Below are positions 43,334 through 52,814 of a DNA stretch of 64,000 nucleotides, one piece after another. Within the stretch, counting starts at the first letter, position 1. Every line of letters begins with the position of its first letter. The position numbers and the translations under genes are program-made. Under the pieces are notes generated by a model. That model was not told the DNA's origin, searched no databases, and saw only the letters and a program-made list of their open reading frames with translations. The DNA comes from Solibacillus sp. FSL R5-0449 (GTDB taxonomy: Bacteria; Bacillota; Bacilli; Bacillales_A; Planococcaceae): the NCBI RefSeq assembly GCF_037975215.1, contig NZ_CP150239.1:3262001-3326000 (forward strand), read 5' to 3'.

Positions 43334-43335
43334 TC

Positions 43336-43394
43336 AAGAGGACAGGTATGTTTCGAATTTTTTTCGGACAAACCTCCCTCTTTTCTTTTTTTCT
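43336..43394 (+). terminator. imperfect terminator after pit
   Basis: AAGAGG...GGT / ACC...CCTCTT interrupted stem with loop rich in T, then a T-rich tail. Confidence 0.6.
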
Positions 43395-43440
43395 GCGAAT
43401 CCATTACACTGTAAATATGGAGAAAGAAAGGCGGTAATTT

Positions 43441-45558
43441 ATGAAACAGTTCGCAGCATTCATTACAAAATTCGCAAAACCGATTGTTCTACTATGGTGT
43501 GCACTTTTAGTTGTTCTAGCATTTTTTGCGCTTCAACTCCCTTCTAAACTGCAAGGGGATGGTTTTTTCTACGATGGCGACCACTCGTATGTAACGAACG
43601 AGCTATCGGATACATTCAATTTACCCGCAAAAACAATTTTTGTGCTGTTTGAAAATAAAACAGATGAAGAAATTTCTTCCGCCCTAGAAAGTTTAGAAAC
43701 AATAGAAGAGATTCAAACAATCACATCTCCCGTAGGTGTCGAAGAATTAAATAAAGACGGGTTTGCCTATGGAATGCTCGATTTTGATAATTCGGTGGAT
43801 GATTACTTCCCGATTATTGATGAGCTCCGTGAAAAACTCGGCGAAGACAACGGTATTTCCATTACAGGTGAACCGGTTATTTCAAAGGATATTAATGTCG
43901 CAAGTCAAAATGATTTAATTAAAGCGGAAACGATAGGTCTTCCGATTGCTTTAATCGTTTTACTGCTGGCTTTCGGTACAATCGTAGCTTCTTTACTGCC
44001 GATTTTAGTCGGCGGTGCGACAGTTGTCATTACACTTGGTCTATTGGCTCTTTTAGGCGACAGTGTGAACCTGTCGATTTTCGTATTAAATATCGTCCCA
44101 ATGCTCGGGCTGGCTTTAAGCATTGATTTTGCATTGCTCCTTATTAACCGGTACCGTGAAGAGCGCAATACCCAATCGATTGAGCAGTCTGTTCAAACAG
44201 CCATCCAAACAGCCGGACGTTCGATTATCTTCTCCGCACTTTGTGTCATGATCGGTCTTGGTGCTATGATCGTCATTGACGTGGAGATTTTTATGAACAT
44301 CGCGCTTGGCGGATCAATTGTCGTGTTGTTGGCTGTTTTAACAGGTATTACACTTTTACCGGCAACATTGATGCTTCTTGGTGACCGTTTAAATAAAGGC
44401 CGTGTTTTCCGAATAAAACCGACTGCCTCCCGCTGGCAGAAGTTCGCCGCCTTTGTTATGAAACGACCTGTCACAATTATTGTTGTGGCCATTATATTGC
44501 TATGTGTTGCAATGGTGCCGATCAAAGATATCGAGTTAACGATCCCTTCTACGGAATCATTGCCGGAATCCTATGAATCGCGCCAAACATTCGATACACT
44601 TGATGAACAATTCGGACTCGGCGACGATACACCGGTTTTCCTTCTGGCAGAAAATGAAGTTGCCGGTGATTGGGATACGACAGAAGGACGCGAAAAAATA
44701 TTCGATATCCAGCAACAGCTGTTGGATGACCCTCTTGTTGACCGGGTAACATCAATGTTTACTGTAGCCAATATTGAGTCTGTTGAAATGTGGGAAATGG
44801 CAAACAGCAACCCACAAGCACCCGGTGCACTGGATGAAGTAGCGGAAAACTTTATTCAGGAAGACAAAATGTATATGGTTGCTTATCTGCATGCAGACGG
44901 TTCTTCATTCGAAGCACAGGATTTCGTACGCGACTGGAGTGAAAAAGACTTAGGTGTCGATTTTGCATTGTCCGGTCAAGCGAAGTTCAATCAGGAAATT
45001 TTTGATGAAATTGCCGGTAAAGTACTCATTGCCGTTGCGATCATCATTGTCTCTACCTTCTTTATTTTAATGATTGCGTTCCGGTCGATTTTAATTCCGT
45101 TGAAAGCGATCTTAATGAACATCCTTGGTTTAGGTGCGACATTCGGTATCCTTGTCTACGTTTTCCAGTACGGCCACTTCGGTCTGGAAGCAACGACAAT
45201 TGTGCTGATTATTCCGGTGTTGACGTTCTGCTTAGTTTTCGGTTTGAGTATGGACTATGAAGTATTTTTAATTTCCCGTATTCAGGAAGAATATTTAAAA
45301 GGGGCAACAAATACGAAGGCTACAGTCGATGGGCTTGTTTCCACAAGTAAAATCATTACATCGGCAGCGCTTATTATGATCGTTATTACAGGCGCCTTCG
45401 CATTTACGGATGTTATGCCCGTGAAGCAAATCGGGGTCGGTATTGCGATCGCGATTGCCATTGATGCAACAATCATCCGGTTGATGCTCGTCCCAAGTTT
45501 CATGAAGCTGTTTGGCGACTGGAACTGGTGGCTGCCATTTAAGAAGAATACGAGATAG
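43441..45558 (+). CDS. MMPL/RND family membrane transporter (YdfJ-like)
   Basis: 705 aa, two repeats each of one helix, an extracellular domain and five helices. Conserved GLALSIDFALLLINRYREE in the first half and VFGLSMDYEVFLISRIQEEY in the second carry the acidic/tyrosine proton-relay residues of MMPL proteins. Members export lipids or hydrophobic compounds; the cargo here is unknown. ATG 43441 has AAAGAAAGGCGGTAATTT ahead. Single gene with terminator; the phased repeat array begins just downstream. Confidence 0.92.
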   Translation: MKQFAAFITKFAKPIVLLWCALLVVLAFFALQLPSKLQGDGFFYDGDHSYVTNELSDTFNLPAKTIFVLFENKTDEEISSALESLETIEEIQTITSPVGVEELNKDGFAYGMLDFDNSVDDYFPIIDELREKLGEDNGISITGEPVISKDINVASQNDLIKAETIGLPIALIVLLLAFGTIVASLLPILVGGATVVITLGLLALLGDSVNLSIFVLNIVPMLGLALSIDFALLLINRYREERNTQSIEQSVQTAIQTAGRSIIFSALCVMIGLGAMIVIDVEIFMNIALGGSIVVLLAVLTGITLLPATLMLLGDRLNKGRVFRIKPTASRWQKFAAFVMKRPVTIIVVAIILLCVAMVPIKDIELTIPSTESLPESYESRQTFDTLDEQFGLGDDTPVFLLAENEVAGDWDTTEGREKIFDIQQQLLDDPLVDRVTSMFTVANIESVEMWEMANSNPQAPGALDEVAENFIQEDKMYMVAYLHADGSSFEAQDFVRDWSEKDLGVDFALSGQAKFNQEIFDEIAGKVLIAVAIIIVSTFFILMIAFRSILIPLKAILMNILGLGATFGILVYVFQYGHFGLEATTIVLIIPVLTFCLVFGLSMDYEVFLISRIQEEYLKGATNTKATVDGLVSTSKIITSAALIMIVITGAFAFTDVMPVKQIGVGIAIAIAIDATIIRLMLVPSFMKLFGDWNWWLPFKKNTR

Positions 45559-45571
45559 TTGATTAGTAAAT

Positions 45572-45611
45572 AGTCGTCTGGCCTGTTTTATATGGGTTGG
45601 ACGGCTTTTTA
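45572..45611 (+). terminator. terminator after MMPL gene
   Basis: AGTCGTCTGGCC pairs with GGTTGGACGGCT (12 bp including four G-U pairs), followed by TTTTTAT. Confidence 0.82.
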
Positions 45612-45619
45612 TTTGGAAA

Positions 45620-46001
45620 TCTGGTGGAGTGCGGGAGCTGTTTAAGTTTATTAGAACAAATGCCGAGGTTATTAGAAGAAATCATGTGGTTATTAGAACT
45701 TTCGTTGCTTTTATTAGAAGACCGGGGGAAACGTATGCCGGTTAAGCTGCTTTTCCTTTTAATTTAGGCTGTCCGGGTTGGAGATTTTGATTTTATTAGA
45801 ACATTTTTAATTATATTAGAACAACTTGGTACGATATTAGCACATCTACCCTCGATATTAGAAGATCTCGAACACTTATTAGCACATTGGGCAAAGATAT
45901 TAGAAAATCGCAATTTTATTAGAACATTTTAAAATATATTAGAACATTTCACCTGTTTATTAGAAAACCACGCCCACCGCAACCACGCCCACTCCGCCAG
46001 A
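45620..46001. repeat. array of 13 TATTAG[AC]A units at 21-bp spacing, bracketed by inverted repeats
   Basis: Copies of TATTAG[AC]A start at 45649, 45670, 45691, 45712, 45794, 45814, 45835, 45856, 45877, 45898, 45917, 45937 and 45958. Steps are 21,21,21,82,20,21,21,21,21,19,20,21; the 82-bp step equals four periods, as if three units had decayed. TATTAG is invariant in all 13, and CA plus T often follows. The DNA between units is unrelated. TCTGGTGGAGTG (45620-45631) and CACTCCGCCAGA (45990-46001) form an inverted pair with one mismatch at the ends. It lies between two terminators of convergent genes. No gene runs through it. Likely a helically phased protein-binding array or a small intergenic element; function unknown. 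Confidence 0.85.
45966..45992. repeat. direct repeat AACCACGCCCAC, two copies 15 bp apart
   Basis: Copies at 45966-45977 and 45981-45992 in a sharply GC-rich, C-skewed patch at the right end of the phased array. It overlaps the right arm of the inverted repeat. Confidence 0.7.
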
Positions 46002-46009
46002 CCACAAAC

Positions 46010-46048
46010 AAAAAAAATCCCCCGCGCCACTACCGACGCAAGGGATTC
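46010..46048 (-). terminator. terminator after 75-aa membrane protein gene
   Basis: Minus-strand AATCCCttGCG / CGCggGGGATT stem followed by eight T. Confidence 0.88.
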
Positions 46049-46053
46049 CATAA

Positions 46054-46281
46054 CTAACCTAAATACAGCCGTTCCTCAAACGGAAACATAACTGAATTTA
46101 CAGCGCTCGATTCCTCATCACTTTTGTTCAACTCGATTTGCTTCGGGTCTTTAGGTTCCCACAACATGTAAAATGCTTGAATTGCAATGACAATAACTAT
46201 GGATGCTACTACAATTGTACCGACGATAATTTTGACCATTTTATTTCCGGACATTTCCTTCGATGAATTCTGTTGTGTCAT
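46054..46281 (-). CDS. small single-pass membrane protein of unknown function, 75 aa
   Basis: A short polar N-terminus, one hydrophobic helix (IIVGTIVVASIVIVIAIQAF), then an acidic outer tail rich in Glu, Ser and Lys. GAGGGAATTGGAGA precedes ATG 46281. It begins 20 bp after the 155-aa gene, so the two form an operon. Family not recognised. Confidence 0.72.
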   Translation of the reverse strand: MTQQNSSKEMSGNKMVKIIVGTIVVASIVIVIAIQAFYMLWEPKDPKQIELNKSDEESSAVNSVMFPFEERLYLG

Positions 46282-46301
46282 TCTCCAATTCCCTCACTTA
46301 T

Positions 46302-46769
46302 CTATTTTGAAAGTCGGAAACCTTCCTCACGTAAATAAGCAACAGCGTCTTCACGCGTACCGAATGTTTCCTCTAAATTTCCTTGATGATAAATATTCCA
46401 AGAACGATCGTTAAACTCCAGTTCCAGCTTCGTCGTGCCTTCACGCGATATCCATGTTTCGACGATCGGTAAAGTCTCTTCTTCTTCCTCAGATAAATAG
46501 TTGATTGCGTCGCGCACGATTTCACGTAACGCTTCCTCGCTGTAGTCACGAATATTAACTAATCCGTTGTCGCCTGCTTCTTTTTCATATTTCAATAAGT
46601 CGCCCACGAAGACAAAGCCATTGCCGTTTGGATGCAATTTTTCTACAACGATCGACTTTTCGTAAAGACTTCCTTCAAAGTGATAATTCACACGTTTTAA
46701 TGAAATTTCCTTTTTAGTCAGCTGTGGAAATGATTCAATAATTTCTTGTTTTTGTTCAAATGTTAGCAT
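46302..46769 (-). CDS. hypothetical soluble protein, 155 aa
   Basis: No signal or membrane segment; mixed alpha/beta pattern with an acidic stretch (LSEEEEETLP) in the middle. GRDYSEEAL-like and FGTREDAVAYLREEGF near the C-terminus suggest a small compact domain repeated around an EAL/DAV helix, but I recognise no family. ATG 46769 follows AAAAGGAGCAGACA. First gene of a two-gene operon with the 75-aa membrane protein. Confidence 0.75.
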   Translation of the reverse strand: MLTFEQKQEIIESFPQLTKKEISLKRVNYHFEGSLYEKSIVVEKLHPNGNGFVFVGDLLKYEKEAGDNGLVNIRDYSEEALREIVRDAINYLSEEEEETLPIVETWISREGTTKLELEFNDRSWNIYHQGNLEETFGTREDAVAYLREEGFRLSK

Positions 46770-46884
46770 TGTCTGCTCCTTTTAAATGTCTTTTCAATTA
46801 ATAAGTATACCGTGTCCGGCGAAAATTAAAAAGCGAAGCATATGTTTATCACATATGTCCCGCAATTTAGCAAAATAAAATAAA

Positions 46885-47973
46885 TTATACCGTTTTATTG
46901 GCAGTCTCTTTAATCTGTGTACGTTCTTCATAAATATTTTGAACGATTACTTTCAGGACGCAATACGTAGGAATAGCGATTAAAATTCCGATAAATCCGG
47001 CAATATTTCCTGCTGCCAATACGATAGAAATAACTGTCAGCGGATGAATATCCAAAGATCTGCCCATTACATTCGGCGTAATTAAGTTACTCTCTACTTG
47101 TTGTGCGACAAGTGTTATAACAGCAACCCAAATAACGTCAAACGGATCATAAATCAGTGCCACAATCACAGCCGGCACCAGCGAAAGCCATGGACCGATA
47201 AATGGAATCATATTCATGAAAAATGCAAATAAGGCAAGTAATAATGAATACTCCAAACCAATGATTAAATAACCAATGTACATCATGATCGCAAGTAAAA
47301 AGCTGACCAGTACTTGTCCCTGTACATAACTTCTTAATACATTATCAATATCTTCTAATGTTTTCTTCACCCATGTGCGGCGTTCCCCGGAAAATATACC
47401 GTAAATTTGAGGAGCGAATTTTTCATGGTCTTTCAACATAAAAATAAAGAAAAATGGCGCCAGTACTAGTGTTAATGTTACCGTTACCGCCCCGCTTAAA
47501 AATGAAACAAGATATCTGCTGCTTGTGACAGCAATGTCTTGTATGGAATTGGTTACAGAACCTATAAACTCTTCTACTTGCGGCGGCAGCATCGGAATAT
47601 TATCCTTATTATCTAAAATAAAATCAGCTGTTTCTTCAATATCCTTAGCGATTGTCGGTGCATTTTCAACAAGTCTGTTTACTTGGTTTGCAATTGGAGA
47701 ACCGACTAAAATTAAAAAGGTTGCGAATACACCTGCAATTATAAGGACAATTGTTACTAAACTTCCCCATCTCGGCATACCCCGTTTTTCCAATATTCGC
47801 TGCAATGGCTCCGAAATATAATAAAGCACCCCACCGAGTAATAACGGAACAAGGATTGTTGTAAAGATGATGATAATCGGATTAAAAATCGAATGAATTT
47901 CAATAAAATATTTGATAATTAATAATGTAATCAGAATACCTACGCCCACTTGGAACCACAGTTTTCTTGTCAT
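46885..47973 (-). CDS. AI-2E family transporter (PerM/YtvI-like permease)
   Basis: 362 aa, seven to eight hydrophobic segments with a soluble loop (about residues 85-150). Family blocks: LVPLLLGGVLYYISEPLQRI, LRSYVQGQVLVSFLLAIMMY, and NMIPFIGPWLSLVPAVIVAL; VESNLITPNVMGRSLDIHPL is typical of the group. Members export small molecules or act as Na+/H+ antiporters; cargo unknown. ATG 47973 (GAGAGTGAGCCG ahead) is the start; the 46 residues of open frame upstream lie over the promoter. Confidence 0.88.
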   Translation of the reverse strand: MTRKLWFQVGVGILITLLIIKYFIEIHSIFNPIIIIFTTILVPLLLGGVLYYISEPLQRILEKRGMPRWGSLVTIVLIIAGVFATFLILVGSPIANQVNRLVENAPTIAKDIEETADFILDNKDNIPMLPPQVEEFIGSVTNSIQDIAVTSSRYLVSFLSGAVTVTLTLVLAPFFFIFMLKDHEKFAPQIYGIFSGERRTWVKKTLEDIDNVLRSYVQGQVLVSFLLAIMMYIGYLIIGLEYSLLLALFAFFMNMIPFIGPWLSLVPAVIVALIYDPFDVIWVAVITLVAQQVESNLITPNVMGRSLDIHPLTVISIVLAAGNIAGFIGILIAIPTYCVLKVIVQNIYEERTQIKETANKTV

Positions 47974-48070
47974 CGGCTCACTCTCTTTCTCAATCTTTCT
48001 TTTACTTTTAATTTTCACTATAACTATGTACGTTTTAGCATGCCATAAAGCTTCATAAAACACAAAAAAT

Positions 48071-48107
48071 AAAAAAGGATTGTTTCGCAAAGCATTTTTT
48101 GCGAAAC
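48071..48107 (-). terminator. terminator after oligopeptidase gene
   Basis: GTTTCGCAAA / TTTGCGAAAC perfect 10-bp stem. On the minus strand AATCC then six T follow. Confidence 0.75.
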
Positions 48108-48122
48108 GCACCTCTTAAATTT

Positions 48123-49826
48123 TTATAGCTTTTTATCGTCGATTGAATTTAAATAGTCTTCGATTGTTCCTACAACCGACTCCACACAGCCGTCGTCAAA
48201 TGGCGAGATTAAGCCCGCTTCCTCAACAAGTTTTGTGAAAGCAAATGACCCGCCAAGACTGCATAGGTGCAGATAGTCTTTCCAGGCTCCTTCAAAGTCT
48301 TCGCATGAACGTTTCCAGAACTGGAATGCACAAATTTGCGCCAGCGTGTAGTCAATATAATAGAATGGAGATGAATAAATATGGCCTTGTCGCTGCCAAA
48401 TAGCTCCTGATTCTAAATAGTCATGGCCATCATAATCACGATGCGGTAAATACTTCGCTTCGATTTCTTTCCATGCAGCATTGCGCTCGGCAGGTGACAT
48501 TTGTGGATTTTCATACACGACATGCTGGAACTCATCGACTGCTACACCGTATGGCAAGAATAGTAGCCCGCTGCTTAAGTGCGAGAATTTATACTTATCT
48601 GTTTGGTCTTTGAAGAATAGCTCCATCCAAGGCCATGTAAAAAATTCCATACTCATAGAATGGATTTCAGCTGATTCATATGTCGGCCATAAGTATTCCG
48701 GGATTCCAATATTTCGGCTTGAATACACTTGGAATGCATGTCCTGCCTCATGTGTCAGTACATCGATATCACCAGATGTGCCATTAAAGTTCGAGAAAAT
48801 GAACGGTGATTCGTAGTCTTCGATAAACGTACAGTATCCGCCGCTTTCCTTACCTTTTTTCGCAACAAGATCCATCAGGTCATGCTCAATCATATAGTTG
48901 AAGAACTCGCCTGTTTCTTTAGATAATTCTTCGTACATTTTTTTACCGTTATCGATAATCCACTCTGGGTCACCTTGAGGAACGGCATTTCCTGTTAGGA
49001 ATGTTAAGCCTTCATCATAGAATTTGAAGTCTTCCACACCGATACGTTCTGCTTGGCGCTCGTACAGTTTTGTTGCAAGCGGCACGATATATTCGCGCAC
49101 TTGCTCGCGGAATTTTGCGACCATCTCTGCGTTGTAGTCAACACGGTTCATATTGACATAGCCAAGCTCCACATAGTTTTTAAAGCCTAACTTTGTCGCG
49201 ATTTCATGACGAAGTTTTACTAACTCATCATAAATCTGATCGAACTTCTCTTTGTTTGAAGCAAAAAAGTCTGCAGTCGCTTCACGTGCTGCTTTTCGAA
49301 CATCACGCTCAGTCGATTCTGCATATGGTCCAAGCTGTGCCAATGTCAATGTTTTGCCGTCAAATTCAATCTGAGCAGAAGCTACGAGTTTGCTGTATTC
49401 AGATGTTAATTTATTTTCCTTTTGCATAAGCTCGATTACTGCAGGCGAGAAACCTTTTAATAAGTTTTCGGCTAAAGCAAACAGCTGCGTACCCCATTTT
49501 TCTTCCAGTTGTGCACGGAATGGCGATTTCACTAGTTCCGTATAGTAATTAAATACAAGCTCATCTGCCATTGGGCTTACTTCATCGAAATGGTCACGTT
49601 CTTTTTGGTAATATTCATCATTTGTATCAATTGATGCACGTACATAGACGATATTAGCCATTGTAGAAAATGTGTTGCGAATCGCATTTAATTTTTCGAT
49701 AACTTCGCTTTGTTCATCTACAGTAGTTGCAGCTTTAAATTCTTCCAATAATGCTGCTGTCTGTTCTTTCATTTGTTCTAAATCTGGACGTTTATAATCA
49801 AAGTCTTTAAATGTTACCAAACTCAT
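48123..49826 (-). CDS. M3 family oligoendopeptidase F-type zinc peptidase
   Basis: 567 aa cytoplasmic metallopeptidase. Zinc motif HEAGHAFQ with the third ligand in WPTYESAEIHSMSMEF, and YIDYTLAQICAFQFWK near the C-terminus. Degrades short peptides. GGGGTG is only 1 nt from ATG 49826 but 7 nt from an in-frame TTG at 49820 (MVTFKDFDY), so the true start may be the latter. Single gene. Confidence 0.9.
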   Translation of the reverse strand: MSLVTFKDFDYKRPDLEQMKEQTAALLEEFKAATTVDEQSEVIEKLNAIRNTFSTMANIVYVRASIDTNDEYYQKERDHFDEVSPMADELVFNYYTELVKSPFRAQLEEKWGTQLFALAENLLKGFSPAVIELMQKENKLTSEYSKLVASAQIEFDGKTLTLAQLGPYAESTERDVRKAAREATADFFASNKEKFDQIYDELVKLRHEIATKLGFKNYVELGYVNMNRVDYNAEMVAKFREQVREYIVPLATKLYERQAERIGVEDFKFYDEGLTFLTGNAVPQGDPEWIIDNGKKMYEELSKETGEFFNYMIEHDLMDLVAKKGKESGGYCTFIEDYESPFIFSNFNGTSGDIDVLTHEAGHAFQVYSSRNIGIPEYLWPTYESAEIHSMSMEFFTWPWMELFFKDQTDKYKFSHLSSGLLFLPYGVAVDEFQHVVYENPQMSPAERNAAWKEIEAKYLPHRDYDGHDYLESGAIWQRQGHIYSSPFYYIDYTLAQICAFQFWKRSCEDFEGAWKDYLHLCSLGGSFAFTKLVEEAGLISPFDDGCVESVVGTIEDYLNSIDDKKL

Positions 49827-49946
49827 TCACCCCATCAGTTCACTTCATTCGGAATTCGAAATTCCCTCTTTTATTATTTATGATTATGGCAAAAATTGCA
49901 ATTATTTTCAGAATATTTATCTGGCTTTATTTTATGTGATAAGCCA

Positions 49947-49984
49947 TAAAAATAAGCAGCCGAGAAATGGTCTCAGCTGCTTAT
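49947..49984 (-). terminator. terminator after chemoreceptor gene
   Basis: ATAAGCAGC / GCTGCTTAT stem with inner GAGA/TCTC pairing; TTTTTAT follows on the minus strand. Confidence 0.87.
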
Positions 49985-49991
49985 GCCCATA

Positions 49992-51740
49992 TTATATCTT
50001 GAATTTATTCATTTCCAGTACAACTTGTTGTGAATGGTTATCCAATTCTTCAACAGCTTTTGTTAAATCATCGACTACGAGTGTTTGTTCATCTGAAGCA
50101 AGTGCCAAATGTTTTGCATAGTCGGAAGTATCGTTTACTAACCGGCTCATTTCCTCAGTCGAAGCTAAAATCTGCTCTGCACCTGCTGACATCTGCTCAA
50201 CAACTGCTGAATCGTCCTGAATGCGATTGTTGACATTTAGTACAGAGTTTAAAATCTGATCTAAGCGCTGACCGATTTCACCTACTGCCATCGTTCCTTC
50301 TTTAACATCTGTTGTTGTCATATCAATCTCAACTAGTAAACGATCCGTAATATGCGAAAATTTTTGAAGATGACCGGAAATTTCATCCGCTGATGTACGG
50401 GACATTTCAGCCAGTTTCTTCACTTCATCCGCCACAACCGCAAATCCTTTTCCGGCTTCCCCGGCACGTGCTGCTTCAATTGCTGCATTGAGCGCAAGTA
50501 AATTCGTCTGATCCGAAATATTCGTGATGACTGTTACCATTTCTTTAATTGAGTGGAAGTTTTCTCCCATCTCTTTCACGAGCTTAGCAGTGTTTTCCAC
50601 TGATTTTTCTACCCCGTGGATCTGGTCAACTACCTTACCTGAACTTTGTGCGCCATCTTCAACAAGGCTTGTCATATCAGAAGAGATTTCCGCAATTTCA
50701 TTAAATGTATCGGCCAGTTTCTGAATACCGATTGCCATTTCATTCATCGCCGCATTTACTTCATTATTGCTTACTTGCTGTAATGACCCACTATGTGAAA
50801 TTGTAGTAATATTTTCCACCATTTTTTCATTTGATGTGTTCACACGTTCTGTTGATGTTTCAATTAAATTAACCACTTCTCCCAGCCCATTTGTACGTTC
50901 CTTCAATACTTGGAATGTAGCTGATAACTCGACAAGCGAGCTTTGGAAATTTTTAGCGAACGCTGTAATTTCATTATTCGTTTTAAAATTCAGCTTTTCC
51001 AACATAGACTGTGATTCAACAATATCACCTGAAGCTAGATTTTCTGCTGCTTTATTCAATGTTTCTAATGGAGCTAACGCCCGACGGATATAACTGTAAA
51101 TACCGATTAAAGCTGCTACAAATATAACAATGAAAATCAGCGCAATAATTGGCACAATCTCCTTTGCCACATCCTTTGTCAGAGCCGAGACATATGATGC
51201 ATTGATATCAACACCTAAATAGGCAATTGTTTCCCCTGCATCATTTTTAATCGGAACAATACCGGTAATATATTCACCAAAATCACTGCTTAAAATATCT
51301 GTTGCAAAGCGGCCGTCTTCGATAACGTGCTCGATATGCTCGTACTTTGTTGAACCTGAAACTTCACCCAGTTTCCCGGCATTTTCAGTATCATCTGAAG
51401 GCATGCCATCAACTAAAAAGGTAACGTCCCCATTTTCTTCTGGTACAAAATAGGTATAGGCATACATGACACCATTATATTCGCGTAATTCGTTTAACTG
51501 TTCACGTAATTCCCAATATGTTGCATTTTCTTCCGGGTTTTCAATAAGTTGCTCATACTTTTGCACATCTACGTAATTTACTATATTACTAGCTACTTCA
51601 ATCGTACGTTCTTTCACTGATGACTGTACTGAGCGCGCGGAATTAAATTGAAGCATAACAACGGTTAATACTAAAATAACCGCGAAAATAATGCCGATCA
51701 TCAAGATGATTCTACTTCCTAATTTGTCCATTCTTTTCAT
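49992..51740 (-). CDS. methyl-accepting chemotaxis protein
   Basis: 582 aa. N-terminal helix (residues about 9-30), extracellular Cache-type sensor (about 40-185), second helix ([20 protein letters not shown]), HAMP domain, then the long signalling coiled coil with the hairpin tip [20 protein letters not shown] and [16 protein letters not shown]. The sensor block [20 protein letters not shown] suggests a small-molecule ligand that I cannot name. AGGAGACATAATAGGCT precedes ATG 51740. No che genes adjacent. Confidence 0.93.
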   Translation of the reverse strand: MKRMDKLGSRIILMIGIIFAVILVLTVVMLQFNSARSVQSSVKERTIEVASNIVNYVDVQKYEQLIENPEENATYWELREQLNELREYNGVMYAYTYFVPEENGDVTFLVDGMPSDDTENAGKLGEVSGSTKYEHIEHVIEDGRFATDILSSDFGEYITGIVPIKNDAGETIAYLGVDINASYVSALTKDVAKEIVPIIALIFIVIFVAALIGIYSYIRRALAPLETLNKAAENLASGDIVESQSMLEKLNFKTNNEITAFAKNFQSSLVELSATFQVLKERTNGLGEVVNLIETSTERVNTSNEKMVENITTISHSGSLQQVSNNEVNAAMNEMAIGIQKLADTFNEIAEISSDMTSLVEDGAQSSGKVVDQIHGVEKSVENTAKLVKEMGENFHSIKEMVTVITNISDQTNLLALNAAIEAARAGEAGKGFAVVADEVKKLAEMSRTSADEISGHLQKFSHITDRLLVEIDMTTTDVKEGTMAVGEIGQRLDQILNSVLNVNNRIQDDSAVVEQMSAGAEQILASTEEMSRLVNDTSDYAKHLALASDEQTLVVDDLTKAVEELDNHSQQVVLEMNKFKI

Positions 51741-51898
51741 AGCCTATTATGTCTCCTAGTATAATATTTGATTGTTAAATTTATTTTGAATTAAAAGTTA
51801 TTTAAATGCAACTGCTTTTCGAGAATACTACATATTATTAATGAATAATAAGAAAATAGCACCATCCATTTCCCGTTAGTTTCCAATAATCAGCAAAA

Positions 51899-51929
51899 AT
51901 AAAAAGCCCAAAGAATTATCTTTGGACTT
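51899..51929 (-). terminator. terminator after yebC-like gene
   Basis: AAGTCCAAAGA / TCTTTGGGCTT (minus strand, one G-U), then TTTATT. Confidence 0.85.
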
Positions 51930-51935
51930 ACATCA

Positions 51936-52655
51936 TTATTCGCCTAAATCAGCATTGTGGTAGACGCGTTGCACGTCTTCCAAATCTTCCAATGCATCAA
52001 TCATTTTTTCGAACTTCACTAAATCATCACCAGTTAAAGCAACATCTGTCATTGGCAGCATCGTTAACTCTGCTACAGTGAACTCTTCAATGCCTGCTCC
52101 TTTAAATGCTTCTTGTGTTGCATGGAATTGTTCCGGCTCAACATACACGATGATTGTGCCTTCTTCATCCATGATGTCACGCATATCTAAATCAGCTTCC
52201 ATTAAAATTTCAAGAATTTCATCTTCTGATTTACCTTCAATCCCGAATACAGCTGTGTTTTGGAACATATGCGCTGCAGAACCTGATACGCCCATGTTAC
52301 CGCCATTTTTACCGAATGCTGCACGTACTTCAGAAGCTGTACGGTTTACGTTGTTTGTTAACGCATCAACGATTACCATTGTACCCGCAACACCGAAACC
52401 TTCATAGCGTAACTCATCGAATTGCTCATCGCCGCCGCCTTTTGCTTTGTCGATTGCTTTTTCAATAATATGTTTCGGTACAGAGTAAGTTTTTGCACGT
52501 TCTAAAACTGTTTTTAATGCACGGTTAGATTCAGGGTTTGGTTCACCTGATTTTGCTGCTACGTAAATTTCACGACCGAATTTAGCATAGATACGACTAT
52601 TTGCTGCGTCTTTCCCAGCCTTTTTATCTTTAATGTTATTCCACTTACGACCCAT
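51936..52655 (-). CDS. YebC/PmpR family regulator (YeeN type)
   Basis: 239 aa. Begins [20 protein letters not shown] followed by [17 protein letters not shown], the wording of the YeeN branch; [20 protein letters not shown] is the family core. YebC proteins were first called transcription regulators, and recent work ties them to translation through difficult proline stretches. ATG 52655 follows AGAGAGTGAACAAA; an ATG 9 nt upstream is inside the leader. Monocistronic. Confidence 0.92.
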   Translation of the reverse strand: MGRKWNNIKDKKAGKDAANSRIYAKFGREIYVAAKSGEPNPESNRALKTVLERAKTYSVPKHIIEKAIDKAKGGGDEQFDELRYEGFGVAGTMVIVDALTNNVNRTASEVRAAFGKNGGNMGVSGSAAHMFQNTAVFGIEGKSEDEILEILMEADLDMRDIMDEEGTIIVYVEPEQFHATQEAFKGAGIEEFTVAELTMLPMTDVALTGDDLVKFEKMIDALEDLEDVQRVYHNADLGE

Positions 52656-52773
52656 TTTGTTCACTCTCTTTCATACTCTATTAGTAACGTTATTTAAAAA
52701 CGAAAAAATATATTTAACTTATTTATTATACATAAACTTGAAATAATTTTAAATTACTCTGCACAAAAAAATG

Positions 52774-52807
52774 TAAAAACCTATAGCACTTTTTCGATGC
52801 TATAGGT
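52774..52807 (-). terminator. terminator after ypfJ-like gene
   Basis: ACCTATAGCA / TGCTATAGGT perfect 10-bp stem, then TTTTTACATTTTTTT on the minus strand. Confidence 0.9.
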
Positions 52808-52814
52808 CACACGT

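Noticed and set aside
45648-45967. CRISPR array
   Set aside because: The repeated word is only 8-10 bp with 10-13 bp between copies, far below CRISPR repeat and spacer sizes, and no cas genes are near.
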